64,000 nucleotides of DNA from Melanocharis versteri. Lineage: Eukaryota > Chordata > Aves > Passeriformes > Melanocharitidae. Numbering within the stretch: position 1 is the first letter of the stretch; every line of letters starts with the position of its first letter. The position numbers and the translations under genes were made by a program. The notes under the pieces are model-generated. The model worked only from the letters and a program-made list of their open reading frames with translations. It had not been told where the DNA came from and made no database searches. The DNA is taken from NCBI GenBank assembly GCA_013397845.1, contig VZTG01009142.1, forward strand, positions 292,871 to 356,870, written 5' to 3'. Shown here in pieces: positions 10,575 through 21,095 of the stretch.

Positions 10575-13280
10575 CTTGCTTGGTGTCAGTTGGCATAATT
10601 CCACCTGTGTCCTCTTCTGAATGTGTAGCCCAGGTGAAATGCTAGCTTTATTTCAACATTGGATTAACTGATTAAAGAAAAAATTCACTGTATGAAATGC
10701 TCAAAGAGAGCATGAGGTTGAATCTGGCTCTGTTGTAGATGTAGAAACTCCACAGCAGCATTGTGAAAAGAGCTATTCATGTTTAAAAGTGCTGGCAGAA
10801 AAAGAGAGGTTGTGGCAGAGAAAATAAAAACTATTTTGAGCATTTACAGAATCCCAATGAGTCCAACTTGGGGAAGTTTACATTTTCTGTTATAAATATT
10901 CCTATTTTTCAATTCACATAATTACTGTAGCAAAGTGTATGTAATTCTGCAATGACTGACGCAGCTTCTTTGACTTAGTGAAACTGTTATTGTATACTAT
11001 TGCTGGAAGACTATCAGAGTAAAATTTTGGGTAACAAGGATTTTTTGTGCCGTTGGATTTGAAGAAGTCTGTATGGACTGGCTTACTGGAAAGACCAACA
11101 TCAAAGATGCTGAGATACAACAGTGATTGGGTCTAGATCAATACGCTGCTAAGTTAAGTAATGAATTAGGAAAACCACTGGGAAGATCTGCTCCATGGAG
11201 AACGACCCCATAGGACCTTATTCCTGCGGTCAACCATATGAAGCCAAGCTCATCTACTTAATGACAACTCTCCAGGTTTGTTGGGTTGGTTTTTTTGTTG
11301 TTGTTTTTTGGTTAGATGGGCTTTTCTTTTAAAGAAGCAAAGATGTGCAAGGGAGATTATTTATTAATTCAGTAAATCAGCAATACTTACAGACATGCTT
11401 GTCCTATTGTCTCAAACATCCATTACTCATGACAGCAAAAGAAACACCATATAAAGTTTTCTGTAGGTTTCACCTCCCAGCCATGCATTTCTTGTATCAA
11501 GGACTATTTTTTGTTACGTGTGTAGAGTCAATCTGCCGCAATGATCTTCACCAAAACCTTATCAAAAGTTTTAGGGCAAGCAGAAATAAGTGAGTGTGTT
11601 TTTCTACCTATTAGGACCTCTAGGACTGTCTATTCACAGAAACACTGAACTGGTTCAACTGGTCACATTTCACTGACTGTACAAAGAGGAAAAAAAAAAG
11701 AGGAGAGCATTTCCCAACCACTGAGAAAACTGAGAGGTCTGACATGAATCTAAAGCTTCCTGACATCTTCCTTCCTGCTACCCAGACTGTCGGTGGAATA
11801 ACAAATACTTTTCTACATTAAATTAGGGGAGTAGGTTTTTTATATCTTCCAGCGGGTGCTGTGGATGGATTTGTAACCACCTCCAGTAGCTGAAGGACAT
11901 TTAAGAGCAGATGTTTAGGCATAAATTTCTCTGTAATGTAAGACCTCGCCCAGCTGTAAAACCTATTCATGCTGAAAAAAAACATTGTGAGGTATCTGAG
12001 GATCTTCTGGAATTATGGTTACTATAAATTCAGAGTAGGAAAGATCTCTGACTAGGTTTGAATAAGGAGAACAGCACTTGGTCTTCTTAGATGTAATGGA
12101 ATTTGTAATCAGAGACATTCTGCCATCACCATTTCATCCTGTAAATGTAGAGGCACTTTTACAAAAACAAGTGTAAAAATAGTGGAGCTGAAGGACATAA
12201 GGCAGCAAGATGATTTGTGGCTGTCCCTATAGCTTCCTGTTCATGTAGCATGAAGGAAGATAAAATGTCAAAACAGAACCAAGAAAAGAAAAAGTCATGA
12301 GAAGGGCCATCCTTTCTGTCTCGGGAGCAGATTTACCCTCCCAACAGCAGAGACCAGCCCTGGGCTTTCTGTGTATTTTGTGGAGAAGCTTGAGGCAAAA
12401 AAATCCCACGAAGCTGCAAACGTGGCAAAGCCTCCTGGAAAGTAAACACCGCACAGATAAAAACAGGTCCATTGAGTATTTCTAGAGGAAGAAAAATATC
12501 AGTTATCTGGAGGAAAGCAATTTCTTTCTGTTTCTGAAAACAAAATGAGGGTTTCTCACTAAGCATCTCAGCAAGCTGCAAAACATCAGCAACTTCAAAG
12601 CATCAGGGGCTGCTGCTGGTTTTCTGTGTTCAATAGGAGTGCTTGGTCTGCTCCAAGAAACAGGCCTGTTCCTGTGACAAGAGCCCACCAACCCCATCAA
12701 ACTTGTGTCATTTCTAACTCCCTTCTTATATCTCCTGTGTTCCTTGAAGCCACAGCATCAGAAAGAGAGGGCTGCTGGGGAATGCCTGTGTCTTCTGGAT
12801 CAGTCAGACTGTTTGAGCAAGTGACAGCCACATTAACCTTTATAGTCCCTGCAGAGACGTGCTGACCTCTGCCAGTCGCCTGTGGCACCAAGCTGCTCTG
12901 TGTCAGCTCTTGTGCTCTTTGCTGTGTGTTGGAAGGTCCCTGCTGGGGACTTCCCCATGTCCCTGGTGCAATGCAGACATCGGCTTGCAGGTGCCACCAG
13001 TTCCCGCTGCAGGTGCCAGGGAGAGAAGTGGAAGCACACAGTTCCCAGTACCTAATCCCATGAGGATTTCCATGTGACAAGAAGTTACAGCAGTGGATCC
13101 CTGGTGGCAGGTGTGGTAAAGGCCTGGGGAAGCTGAGAAATGAAGCTCCAAGGGAGGGTGAGGTTGCTGAGGAGTTGTCTGTCTCACTGAGGTGAGAGGT
13201 AGCAGAGGAGAAGAACAGCTGGTGCTGCAGGGCTGACTGCTCTCCTTGCTCGGGAAGGTGCTTCAAGTGGTGTTCCCACA
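10575..13280. other. Unassigned noncoding DNA
   Basis: No gene is supported. There is a short GTT-rich stretch near 11290-11310 and an A run near 11689. The longest open frame of the window lies here (12697-13281, minus, 194 codons), but it has no recognisable domain, is overlapped by other open frames on both strands and sits in locally GC-richer sequence where stops are rarer. Confidence 0.5.
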
Positions 13281-13372
13281 CAGAATAATAGAATGGTTTG
13301 GGCTAAAAGGGACCTCTAAAGGTCATCTAGTCCAACTCCCCTGCAGTGAGCAGAGACATCTTCGACTAGGTC
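13281..13372 (-). mobile_element. CR1 3' tail, minus strand (left arm of inverted pair)
   Basis: The sequence starts 'cagaataatagaatggtttg' and continues through 'gacctctaaaggtcatctag' and 'tccaactcccctgcag', which is the last ~90 bp of CR1 in reverse complement. The copy is severely 5' truncated. It faces a plus-strand CR1 tail 30-40 bp away, so the two form an inverted repeat. Confidence 0.9.
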
Positions 13373-13401
13373 AGGTTAATGTTTCCACCTACACGGATTT
13401 G

Positions 13402-13503
13402 AGCAGCCTTGGCCAGTGGAAGGTGCCCCTGCCTGTGGAAGGCGAGTTGAATCTAGATGGTCTTTAAGGTTCCTTCCAACCCAAACCATCCTATGATTCT
13501 ATG
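13402..13503 (+). mobile_element. CR1 3' tail, plus strand (right arm of inverted pair)
   Basis: The sequence runs 'ggccagtggaaggtgcccct', then 'gaatctagatggtctttaag', and ends 'tatgattctatg', the canonical CR1 3' terminus in sense orientation. Its reverse complement aligns with 13281-13372 over roughly 75-90 bp. Because both fragments keep their own 3' tail, they came from two insertions rather than one inverted element. Confidence 0.92.
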
Positions 13504-16500
13504 TCCTCCAGTCATGCACTGCAGGCACATGTAGTTTGGGCTGTTACACATCCTGAAATATGTTTGTTTAAAGGTTCAACCTGTTTGCCATGACTTGATA
13601 TAAAATTTATTTCAATCTTCCATCCTAGCATAGAATTTCTTCTTATCACAGCCTGCCCTTGCAGTTGCTGTGCAGCAGGGCTGAGTGCTTTGAATCATGT
13701 ACAGCTCACCAGTGAATCATCTGGGATGGAAAGTGTGGGCCCCGAGGGAGTCACATCAGGAGGCACACGCATGGGGCTGCTTAGCATGAAGCTTTATGCC
13801 CCACTTTGCCACCACATCTTACGTGATCCACTGCCCTGGTGCTGGAGAGCTGCAAGCAGGCTCTGGCCCACACCAGTGCTTTAGCTGTCTGCTGATGGTG
13901 GCACACTGGAAAAGCTTTTTAGGAGAAACCACCTGCAGTCCTGCGTTGGGTTTCTGGAAGCTGTTCAACATTATGTCCACATTGCCAGGAAAACACATGG
14001 CCCAAACTTACAAGCTTAATAATCACTTTAGCCCACAACAGCAACTGATAGTGGCTTATCTTCTCAGTCTCGTCTACACTGCCTACTACATGATAATCCT
14101 AATAACAGCCCTAATTATGTTTCTGCCCAGAATATTTGTAGATAACCTTAACTCTTGATCTGTTTAATCTAGTTTTCCAGGTGGCAACAGATTTAAAAAC
14201 AGGTTTTTAAAAGAGATATGACTATTACATTTCTAATAATAGGAGAGTGTGATCTCAACATTGCCTGTTATTTAGTGACACATGGTACAGTCAGTTGACA
14301 GTGGTGGCTGTGAACACAAACTCATAAATACAAATTCATTTTTTAGTTATTATCCATCTGTGTTGCCTGATTTAACTCTTTGCATATTGAGTTGAATCTC
14401 TTTTATTTTCATTGCTGAAATATCGGTATTTAAGATACTTTTGGTATTTCAGATCCCTTGCTTTGAAGCTCTCCCCCCAAGGAACCACTCAGCATTCCTG
14501 GGGAACACATATCTTTTTCATCCCAGCTCTTTTATCTCTTACAGGAGCATCTGAAGCAGAGCCACACTCTCATGGGTTCAGCCCTCACTCTCCACAGGTT
14601 CCCTGAAGCACAGTATTTTTGTCCAAGGTCAAAACATAAAAATGTTTTGAGGTCTGAGAAAAATGCTGTATAGGGAGAGCTAGGTCTGCTTATCCAAACC
14701 AAGGCTTAGCTGCAACCTGGTTATTGGAGAATGACCATAATAGGTACTGTTGTCTCTTGAGAGGGCAAGCCATCATATGGAAAGGGCTTTCAGTTTGGTT
14801 GACAGCTCAGGCCAATGTACAGATGCAGAAATCAGAGACCTTCAAATCAGAAAGGCCAAGATGTCAGGAGACAAATAGGGTTAACCAGTGGAACAAGCTG
14901 TGGAAAGAAGTGATGGTTTTGCCATCTCTACACATCGTTCTGAAAAATCAGCATTTAACCAGACCCAAGGACTGAACCCAGCTAAGGGTGATGAGGTACA
15001 TCATCATAGGCTATTTCAAAAAAGGTGTCAGGTTTTCCTCATTTTTAGAGTCTCAGCATCTCTTAATTAGAAGCATCATGCTGATATAGTACTGTCTAAG
15101 ACTGAACAAACTCCACTTCCATCAGTGCTAGAGGAAATGTGTCCTTGCAGCTGGTACACTCTTTCTTCGTATGATTTAGAGTAACATGATAATAATTATT
15201 GATGGTATTTTTCTTTCTCTAAAAGGCACAGTACACATTACTGTACCATTCTTTCTCCCTGCCCTGCACTCAAATTCCTTCCATAAAACACTGCAACGTT
15301 GTACAAAACCGATGAGCCCAGAATGACTGCTGGAAAGGGCAATAATGAGTTTCATTTCTACAACTTCTCTGTCCCTAAGCACTCCTCTGAGCCCTGCTGT
15401 TATCTCATGCTGAGTTAACAAACTTCTTTGAGGTCTGTTCTAGACACACCAGGCTCGTGGGATCTGGATTAATCTCCCTTAGAGATGTGCAGATCTGTGC
15501 TGGGGACTACAGTCGCTCAGTCCTTCAGGCTGAGGCAGGTTTTGAATAGAGATTGTCTTAAATTGTTGGAAATTAAATCCCCTACACACATCTCCCTCAA
15601 ACATGGAAAAACAAATGCTGTTGTATTTTCTCTACTTCAGCTTCAATTTGTAAAGCTTGTTACATCACATTCGTAAACAGAAGGAAATTTCATCTCACGT
15701 GAAGTTTGTTATCTGGCCCCAGCCTGGTGTTCAGTTCATTAAACAGCCGTCCCAGAAAAAAAATCTCAGGAACCCTGTTCTAAAGCCTTTTAGTGTGAAC
15801 CACTTAAGCATCAGTCCAGATGCTTAAGGAAGTGCTTTCAGCTACCTCTGCTTTGTCTGTGCCTTAGGGAACCTGTAGTTTTTTAGACTTGTCCCAACAC
15901 TAGTGACTCAGGTAGGCTGAGGCAGACTCTCTTATTTGCTTATGCCTAATTCCTCTCAATGTACTGACTTACTAGGTGTTAGTTTGGGGTTACGAAGCAG
16001 AATTTGTCAAGGCACTTGAAGCTTTCCTGACAGATTTTGAAGGGCCACTTAATCATAAAGTTTTATCATCTGTTACTACAACACACTAGCCCTTAAAGCC
16101 ACAGAAATCTTGGTGGCTTCAGTAAAAGTTTTTGATGCCCAGAAGCTGGTTAGCAGATCAAATGAAAGATTTGAGCATCTGAGCAACAGGAGTGTCATAA
16201 GGTCTCAGATCCCTAAGGCATTCTGCTATTTACTGAGAGCTGGCCTTTGCATCACAGACCACAGTATCTCAAAACTGAGCAGCTCCTGCAGAAGTGAAAG
16301 TTTTTCTGTCTGGAACAGTTGTGGCAGAGCTGAGATAACCTCTTCTCAAGTCTCATGCTGTACTCCCAGGCCATGTGTATTTTCCAGTGAAGCTGCAAGT
16401 CACAAGTTCTCAGCTATTATTAATCAGAAGAGGTGGCTGGGGTGATGATGAAGAGGTACAGATGACTCTGGACCTTCCAGTCCTCCCAGCAGAAGATTTA

Positions 16501-18643
16501 TCCCAGTAAATTCCCTTACCTTAAATTGGTCTGGACATGATAAGCCCCTCTGAGTTAATTTTAAAAAATCTCTTCCCTCTCTTTTAGGGAAGAAAAGAAG
16601 TAAGCGTACTGTTTCAAAGATGACTTTCATTGTAGAGTTGCATTCTCTGTTTCTGTGCCTTTTGGTTTTTTCCCAATGCTTGGTATCTCCATTAACACAC
16701 TAGGTGCAGGTCTGACAGACAGCTGCTATTTTTGGTCCTGTTGACACATTTCACTGTAGTAAAATGACAGTCACAGCTGTGGCTTCTTACAAGAAAATGG
16801 CCTAAATATAAAATAGAGGCTGGGTCAGTAAAACCACAACAGTTAAAAAGTGGCTGGGACTAATAACTTGACTGGAAACAGGTCTAGGCTTGGTGAAGAA
16901 AATGAGAGAGTCTGCTGCTGCTTTCTCTGTCTTCCAAATAAGTATAGAGTCAGACTTTCCAAGAAAAGATTTCCCTTCAAGGAGTGAGTCTGTCAGCCTT
17001 CCCCAAGTGCCTTCAGGCACCTGTGGACTTGGTTCCTGGATCTGCCTATGCACAGTGCAGAAACAGTCTGAGTTATGGCAGGAAGATAACAAAGTGACTA
17101 TGTGCACCCACAGTTTTGCTCTCTTTTTATGGGAAGTTAGTCACACTTTACAGTAGAGTGCATTCATTAATAGATTAAGAAACTATTCTTACACCTTTTA
17201 ATAAATGACTAATTATGTGGAGTCCAACAGCTTCTGAGTCACTTATCAGAAGAACTTGCAACCAGCTTTAACACTCTCTCTGTCTGTAAAACTGCTTCAA
17301 AATCTTACTGTTCATGTCTGCAGCATTGTTTATGAACCATTCTATAGTCATGTCTAAAAGAGAGGCCAAAAAAAGTGGTTTTTACACAGGCTTCAACATC
17401 ATGGGTCCTTGAATTCTGTATCCACCCCTGCTAACGACTCACTGAATAGTGCTGTCTGAGGAGTCATTTCATTTTCTTTACCCCTGGACCCCCAGCATCA
17501 GTGATCTGGGGATCCATTACAAGGTGTCCAAAATTCCTTCAGTATAAATAAAGGCTCAAATTTGGGGCTGTGGTGAAAATTCCTGTTTTTTCTGAGGACG
17601 CTGCAGAGCTATTTTACAAAGTGAATCTACTAGTCTAACACTCTTCAGCTCTAACTCAAACCTAAACAGTAAAGCTGTTCTCCCATTCACCACATGCCAC
17701 AGAAATTTTGGATACTGTGAGCAGTTTGCTGTGACTATGGCACAGAAAAAAACTGGGTGTAGGATTCTCCTTCTGCTCTGATCCTTCTGCCTAAATATTA
17801 GACATTTGGAAAGGCTGTAGGTTCTCCACATACCTTTTGCCAGTGTCATAGATGAATATACTGCAGAGGAGGAGAAACAAGGGCAAGGGATTTCAGGTTA
17901 AAGCTGAAGAGAAGCACCACAGGAAACAGAGCCTGGAGAAGACATGCAGCTTGCTACCACACCACCACCACACCAGAATGGAAGTTCTTGTCTTTCCTGG
18001 CAAATGTTGGCCTAAGCCGTCCCCCAAAACCTTTCAGCCAAATGTGAAATAGTTCAGGTGTGGGAACAGGCTGCCCCAAACAACCTCCTTATTTAAAAAA
18101 GGGGAGCCAGGTGAAAGTTCAGCAGGTACAAGGGGCTGGCTAGATCTGGTCCTTGTGGAGCAGTGTGGAGCACCACAGGGGCTTGCTGGGTCTCCATCTC
18201 CACAAACGATCGGAAGGAAGGATGCACCAAATGAGCAGCCAAACCTGTTGTGAGCAGGGTGAAAGTTGGGGCTTTACTTGTCATAGTACCTTGTTCCTGA
18301 GCTGTATTAGCAGCAGGTCCTCGAAGTGGCCAAGGTCAAATCTTTCTCCCACAGTTCAGCTCTGGCCAAAATTACGATAATGAGAGGTGCATAGCACGAT
18401 GGCTTTGAGGTGCCCTGAATGCTGAGGGTACCATTTAGAGCCAGCCTTGAGTCCAGGGCTGGCTACAAACGTAGAGCAGTGCGTGACCCAGCCTCCTTAC
18501 CTGGGTAGCCACCTCTTCCTACACAAGGTTCTCCTTCTGCTGACAAGGAGCAAGAGCAGAGCGAGCCCTGCAGGATCAAACCCCGCCACTCTAGAGTGTA
18601 TTCTTCATTTTAAGTAGAGCCTCACTATGGGAAATCAGTACCA

Positions 18644-18649
<6 letters not shown>
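13504..18649. other. Unassigned noncoding DNA, about 5 kb
   Basis: Apart from a short palindromic repeat relic (listed separately at 15803-15828), nothing is recognised. Small CAC-rich text occurs near 17957-17975. Phrases near 18063 ('gggaacaggctgcccc') echo CR1 3' sequence but do not extend far enough to call. No open frame above 120 codons shows a domain. Confidence 0.5.
15803..15828. repeat. Palindrome resembling an old amniote 'cttaagca' repeat
   Basis: Perfect 10-base inverted arms CTTAAGCATC (15803-15812) and GATGCTTAAG (15819-15828) enclose a 6-base loop. The flanks 'gaaccac' and 'gaagtgctttcagc' resemble an old dispersed amniote repeat that I recall as having 'cacttaagca...tgcttaag...agtgcttt' text. 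The palindrome itself is certain. The family assignment is from memory and is weak. Confidence 0.5.
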
Positions 18650-18682
<33 letters not shown>

Positions 18683-18732
18683 TNNNNNNNNNNNNNNNNN
18701 NNNNNNNNNAAAAAAGAAAAAAAAAAAAAAAA
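18650..18732 (+). repeat. Poly-A tract interrupted by a 26-base assembly gap
   Basis: A run of As (18650-18674) with few other bases precedes 26 Ns (18684-18709), and more A-rich sequence with isolated Gs follows to 18732. The gap probably marks an unsequenced or collapsed homopolymer, so the true length is unknown. Whether it is the tail of a retrocopy cannot be judged: no parent-gene sequence is recognisable to the left. Confidence 0.9.
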
Positions 18733-19149
18733 TCAAAGACTTATGCTTTGTAAGAGACATGAATAGCCTGCTTTATGTAAGCTGTTTCAGTAGTGTGGGA
18801 ACTGCTCTGCCTTATCCTGTCTCTGCTGTGTATCTTCTCTTTGCAGCAGAGGAGTAGTAATTAGCAGAATAGCTAAGATTTCTTCCATTGTTCTAAAAAA
18901 GTAAAAATTATTTGAGAGGGATTTTCACCCCGTTAACTGGTGTAAAACCTATATCCCAGTGCCTGTGTGCCGTTTCATGTTCTGCTCACACTTCCTGCCG
19001 CCACTCAGGCTGGTGCCAATAAAGTGACATTGCAAACACATGGCAAGAAAGATGCAGGGATTGTCCCCAGCCAGATGCTGTGGGAAGTGTGGACTGACAT
19101 GGAACTTTTCAGATTAAGCTGCTCTCATCTGCCTTACTTTGAGCACAGG
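18733..19149. other. Unassigned noncoding DNA
   Basis: Nothing recognisable lies between the poly-A gap and a short CR1 tail. Confidence 0.5.
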
Positions 19150-19214
19150 GATTAGCCTAGAGGATCTCCAGAGGTCCCTTACAAATTCAAAGATTCAGTG
19201 ATGATTCTGTGATC
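19150..19214 (+). mobile_element. Very short CR1 3' tail, plus strand
   Basis: The text 'gcctagaggatctccagagg', then 'tcccttacaaattcaaagat', then 'gatgattctgtgatct' matches the final ~60 bp of a CR1 subfamily whose end normally reads 'gatctccagaggtcccttcc' followed by 'attctgtgatt'. It is short and diverged, hence the lower confidence. Confidence 0.7.
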
Positions 19215-20167
19215 TGGAAAAGTCTGCCAAACACTGGGAAACCTGGTAAAATGGACGATTTTCCTCATGCTGGTTTTGTGACTTTACCCCGTGGTCGTTG
19301 GTGTTTTGCTGGGGTGTGTTTTAGGGGTTTTGGGGGGTTGGTTTTGTTTTGTTTCTATTTTTTTACTAAAAATAAAACTAAGTGAAACATTTGGTTTCTC
19401 ATTGAGCTCAATGTGCTTTTCAAAAAGAAGATGAAATATTTCCGTTTTTTATTTTGGCAAGAAAGCCTTCAAAATATTGGATTTGGCTTCAGCTGTGTTC
19501 TGCCATTGAGCTCCAAAATCAATTATTTGCATACCCTAAGTGTAAGGTAAATCTCATCAATCTCCATAAAGTAAAGAAACTTAACAACCAAATCTTTTCA
19601 ATGAAAGGACACATTTACTGTCAGAGGCGCAATACATTAAGAATGTTTTCCAGCATTTAAGAGTCTTCAAATTCTGCAAAGCGTGTGGAAACCAATACTG
19701 GAAGGCAAAGGAGCTGATGTGCTGTAATCTCATAACAGAAGCTACAGATATAACCTCTGGAACTGAATATCGCCCTTTGGATGTTTTCTTCTTAGCATCT
19801 GCTGCTAAGAGAGAAGTAAATACAAATTTCTGGTAACAAATGCATCCCTGCCACAATCTCTTAGTTAGGATCAGAGGGATGCAATAAGAGAGTTCAGCTG
19901 ATGGCTAGTGCCATGGGCTGTCTTTAAAAAGGTCAGAGAGAGGAGGTGAGGAGGGGGGGCTTCCACTTTGGGTGAAAGAGTGGCTTGAGAGTACGAAGCT
20001 TTGCTATTAAATGAGTAGCAAACCAGTCAATTGGTTATTGGTCAGGATCATCCCAACCCTTGTCCCTGAGAAGACAGTGGAGCAAATTCTTCTGGAAGCC
20101 GTATCCAGACATGAAGGAGAAAAAGATTACTGGGCTGGCATCTTGATCATAAAATTATCACCACTTA
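19215..20167. other. Unassigned noncoding DNA with a G/T-rich patch
   Basis: The only notable text is a G/T-rich stretch near 19270-19360 with several G runs ('ggggtgtgttttagggg'). Its loops are too long for a standard four-tract quadruplex pattern. No gene is seen. Confidence 0.5.
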
Positions 20168-20266
20168 ATCATAGAATAATAGGATATCCTGAGTTGGAAG
20201 GGACCCAGAAGGATCATCAAAGCCAAACTCCTGGCTCTGCACAGGACAACCACAACTCATGTGCCT
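20168..20266 (-). mobile_element. CR1 3' tail of a distinct subfamily, minus strand
   Basis: It begins 'atcatagaataataggatat', continues 'cctgagttggaagggaccca' and 'ggatcatcaaagccaaactc', and reaches a 'ctctgcacaggacaaccaca' stretch. This is the reverse complement of a CR1 3' end, but of a subfamily ('cctgagttggaagggaccca') different from the others here. Only about 100 bp remain, directly followed by a plus-strand CR1. Confidence 0.88.
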
Positions 20267-21095
20267 GGACATGGCTTCCAGGAGAAGCGCCAGTACCAAG
20301 GGCAAGTCATGTCTGACCTGTCTGATTGTGTTCTTAGTGAGATGACGGGCTCAGAAAACAAAAGCCTTTTGGCAAGGCTTTAAACACGCCGTCCCATAGC
20401 ACCATGGTGCTCAAACTGGAAAGGTCTGGACTTGGTGGATGGACCACAAAGTTGGTGAAAAAATCTATCTGGGCTTTCCCACTGAAAGAATAAAGGCCAA
20501 TAGCTTGAACTGGTCACCAGTTATGAGCGACATTCTTTAGTGTTTGATAAAGGGGCTGATACTGTTTGATACCTTTATTAATAGCAGGTGTGATGGAACA
20601 GAGTGAACCCACGGCAAGTATAGCAATGTGGGGAGAGGAAATAGAAAGTAGGGCTCCTATTCAGTGATGTCTCAGCAAGCTGATGAAACAAGCTGGCAGA
20701 AACCTCATGAAGTTTAATGAAAATGAGTGCAAATATGTAATAATCCCAACCAGCACTACAGCTTGTGAACAAACTGCCTGGCAAGCAGCTCTGCGGACAA
20801 CAACCCAGGGGTCCAGAAGGACAACAAGTTTGGGTGAAGAAGGTCAGGAGGATCCTGACCTGCACCAGCAGATGCCAGCTGGTTCAGGGAAGTGATTCTC
20901 CTCTACATTTGGTACTTGTGAAACTGCTTCTGTAGAACTGGATCAAGTTGTCCAAAGAGGGTGGGGAAATATACATCCTTGGATATAATCAGAGCTTCAC
21001 TTACAGGACCCCCCACCCTCAGATCTAGCTTAGAAGTTGGCTCTCCTTTCAGTATAGGGCTGGATGAGGTGACTGCAGTGGTCTCTATTACCCAA
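20267..21095 (+). mobile_element. Degraded CR1 reverse transcriptase fragment, plus strand
   Basis: At 20292 the forward strand reads STKGKSCLTCLIVF (family text usually STKGKSCLTDLIVF). Then come a KALNTPSHSTMVLKLERSGL stretch corresponding to KAFDTVPHSILISKLERYGL and, after frame shifts, AGRNLMKFNENECKY corresponding to the family's LMRFNKAKCKV. The end (20960-21095) matches CR1 3' untranslated text ('gttggctctcctttcagtat', 'ggctggatgaggtgactgca'). In the motif A equivalent the FD pair reads LN, and the FADD box was not found. This is an old, dead copy. Confidence 0.85.

Noticed and set aside
12697..13281. Longest open frame (194 codons, minus)
   Set aside because: No domain, signal peptide or family match is visible; several other frames are open over the same bases, and a length near this is expected by chance among about 128,000 codons, especially in a locally GC-richer patch.
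18055..18080. Additional CR1 fragment ('gggaacaggctgcccc')
   Set aside because: The match covers only about 15 bases and the flanks do not continue the CR1 consensus.
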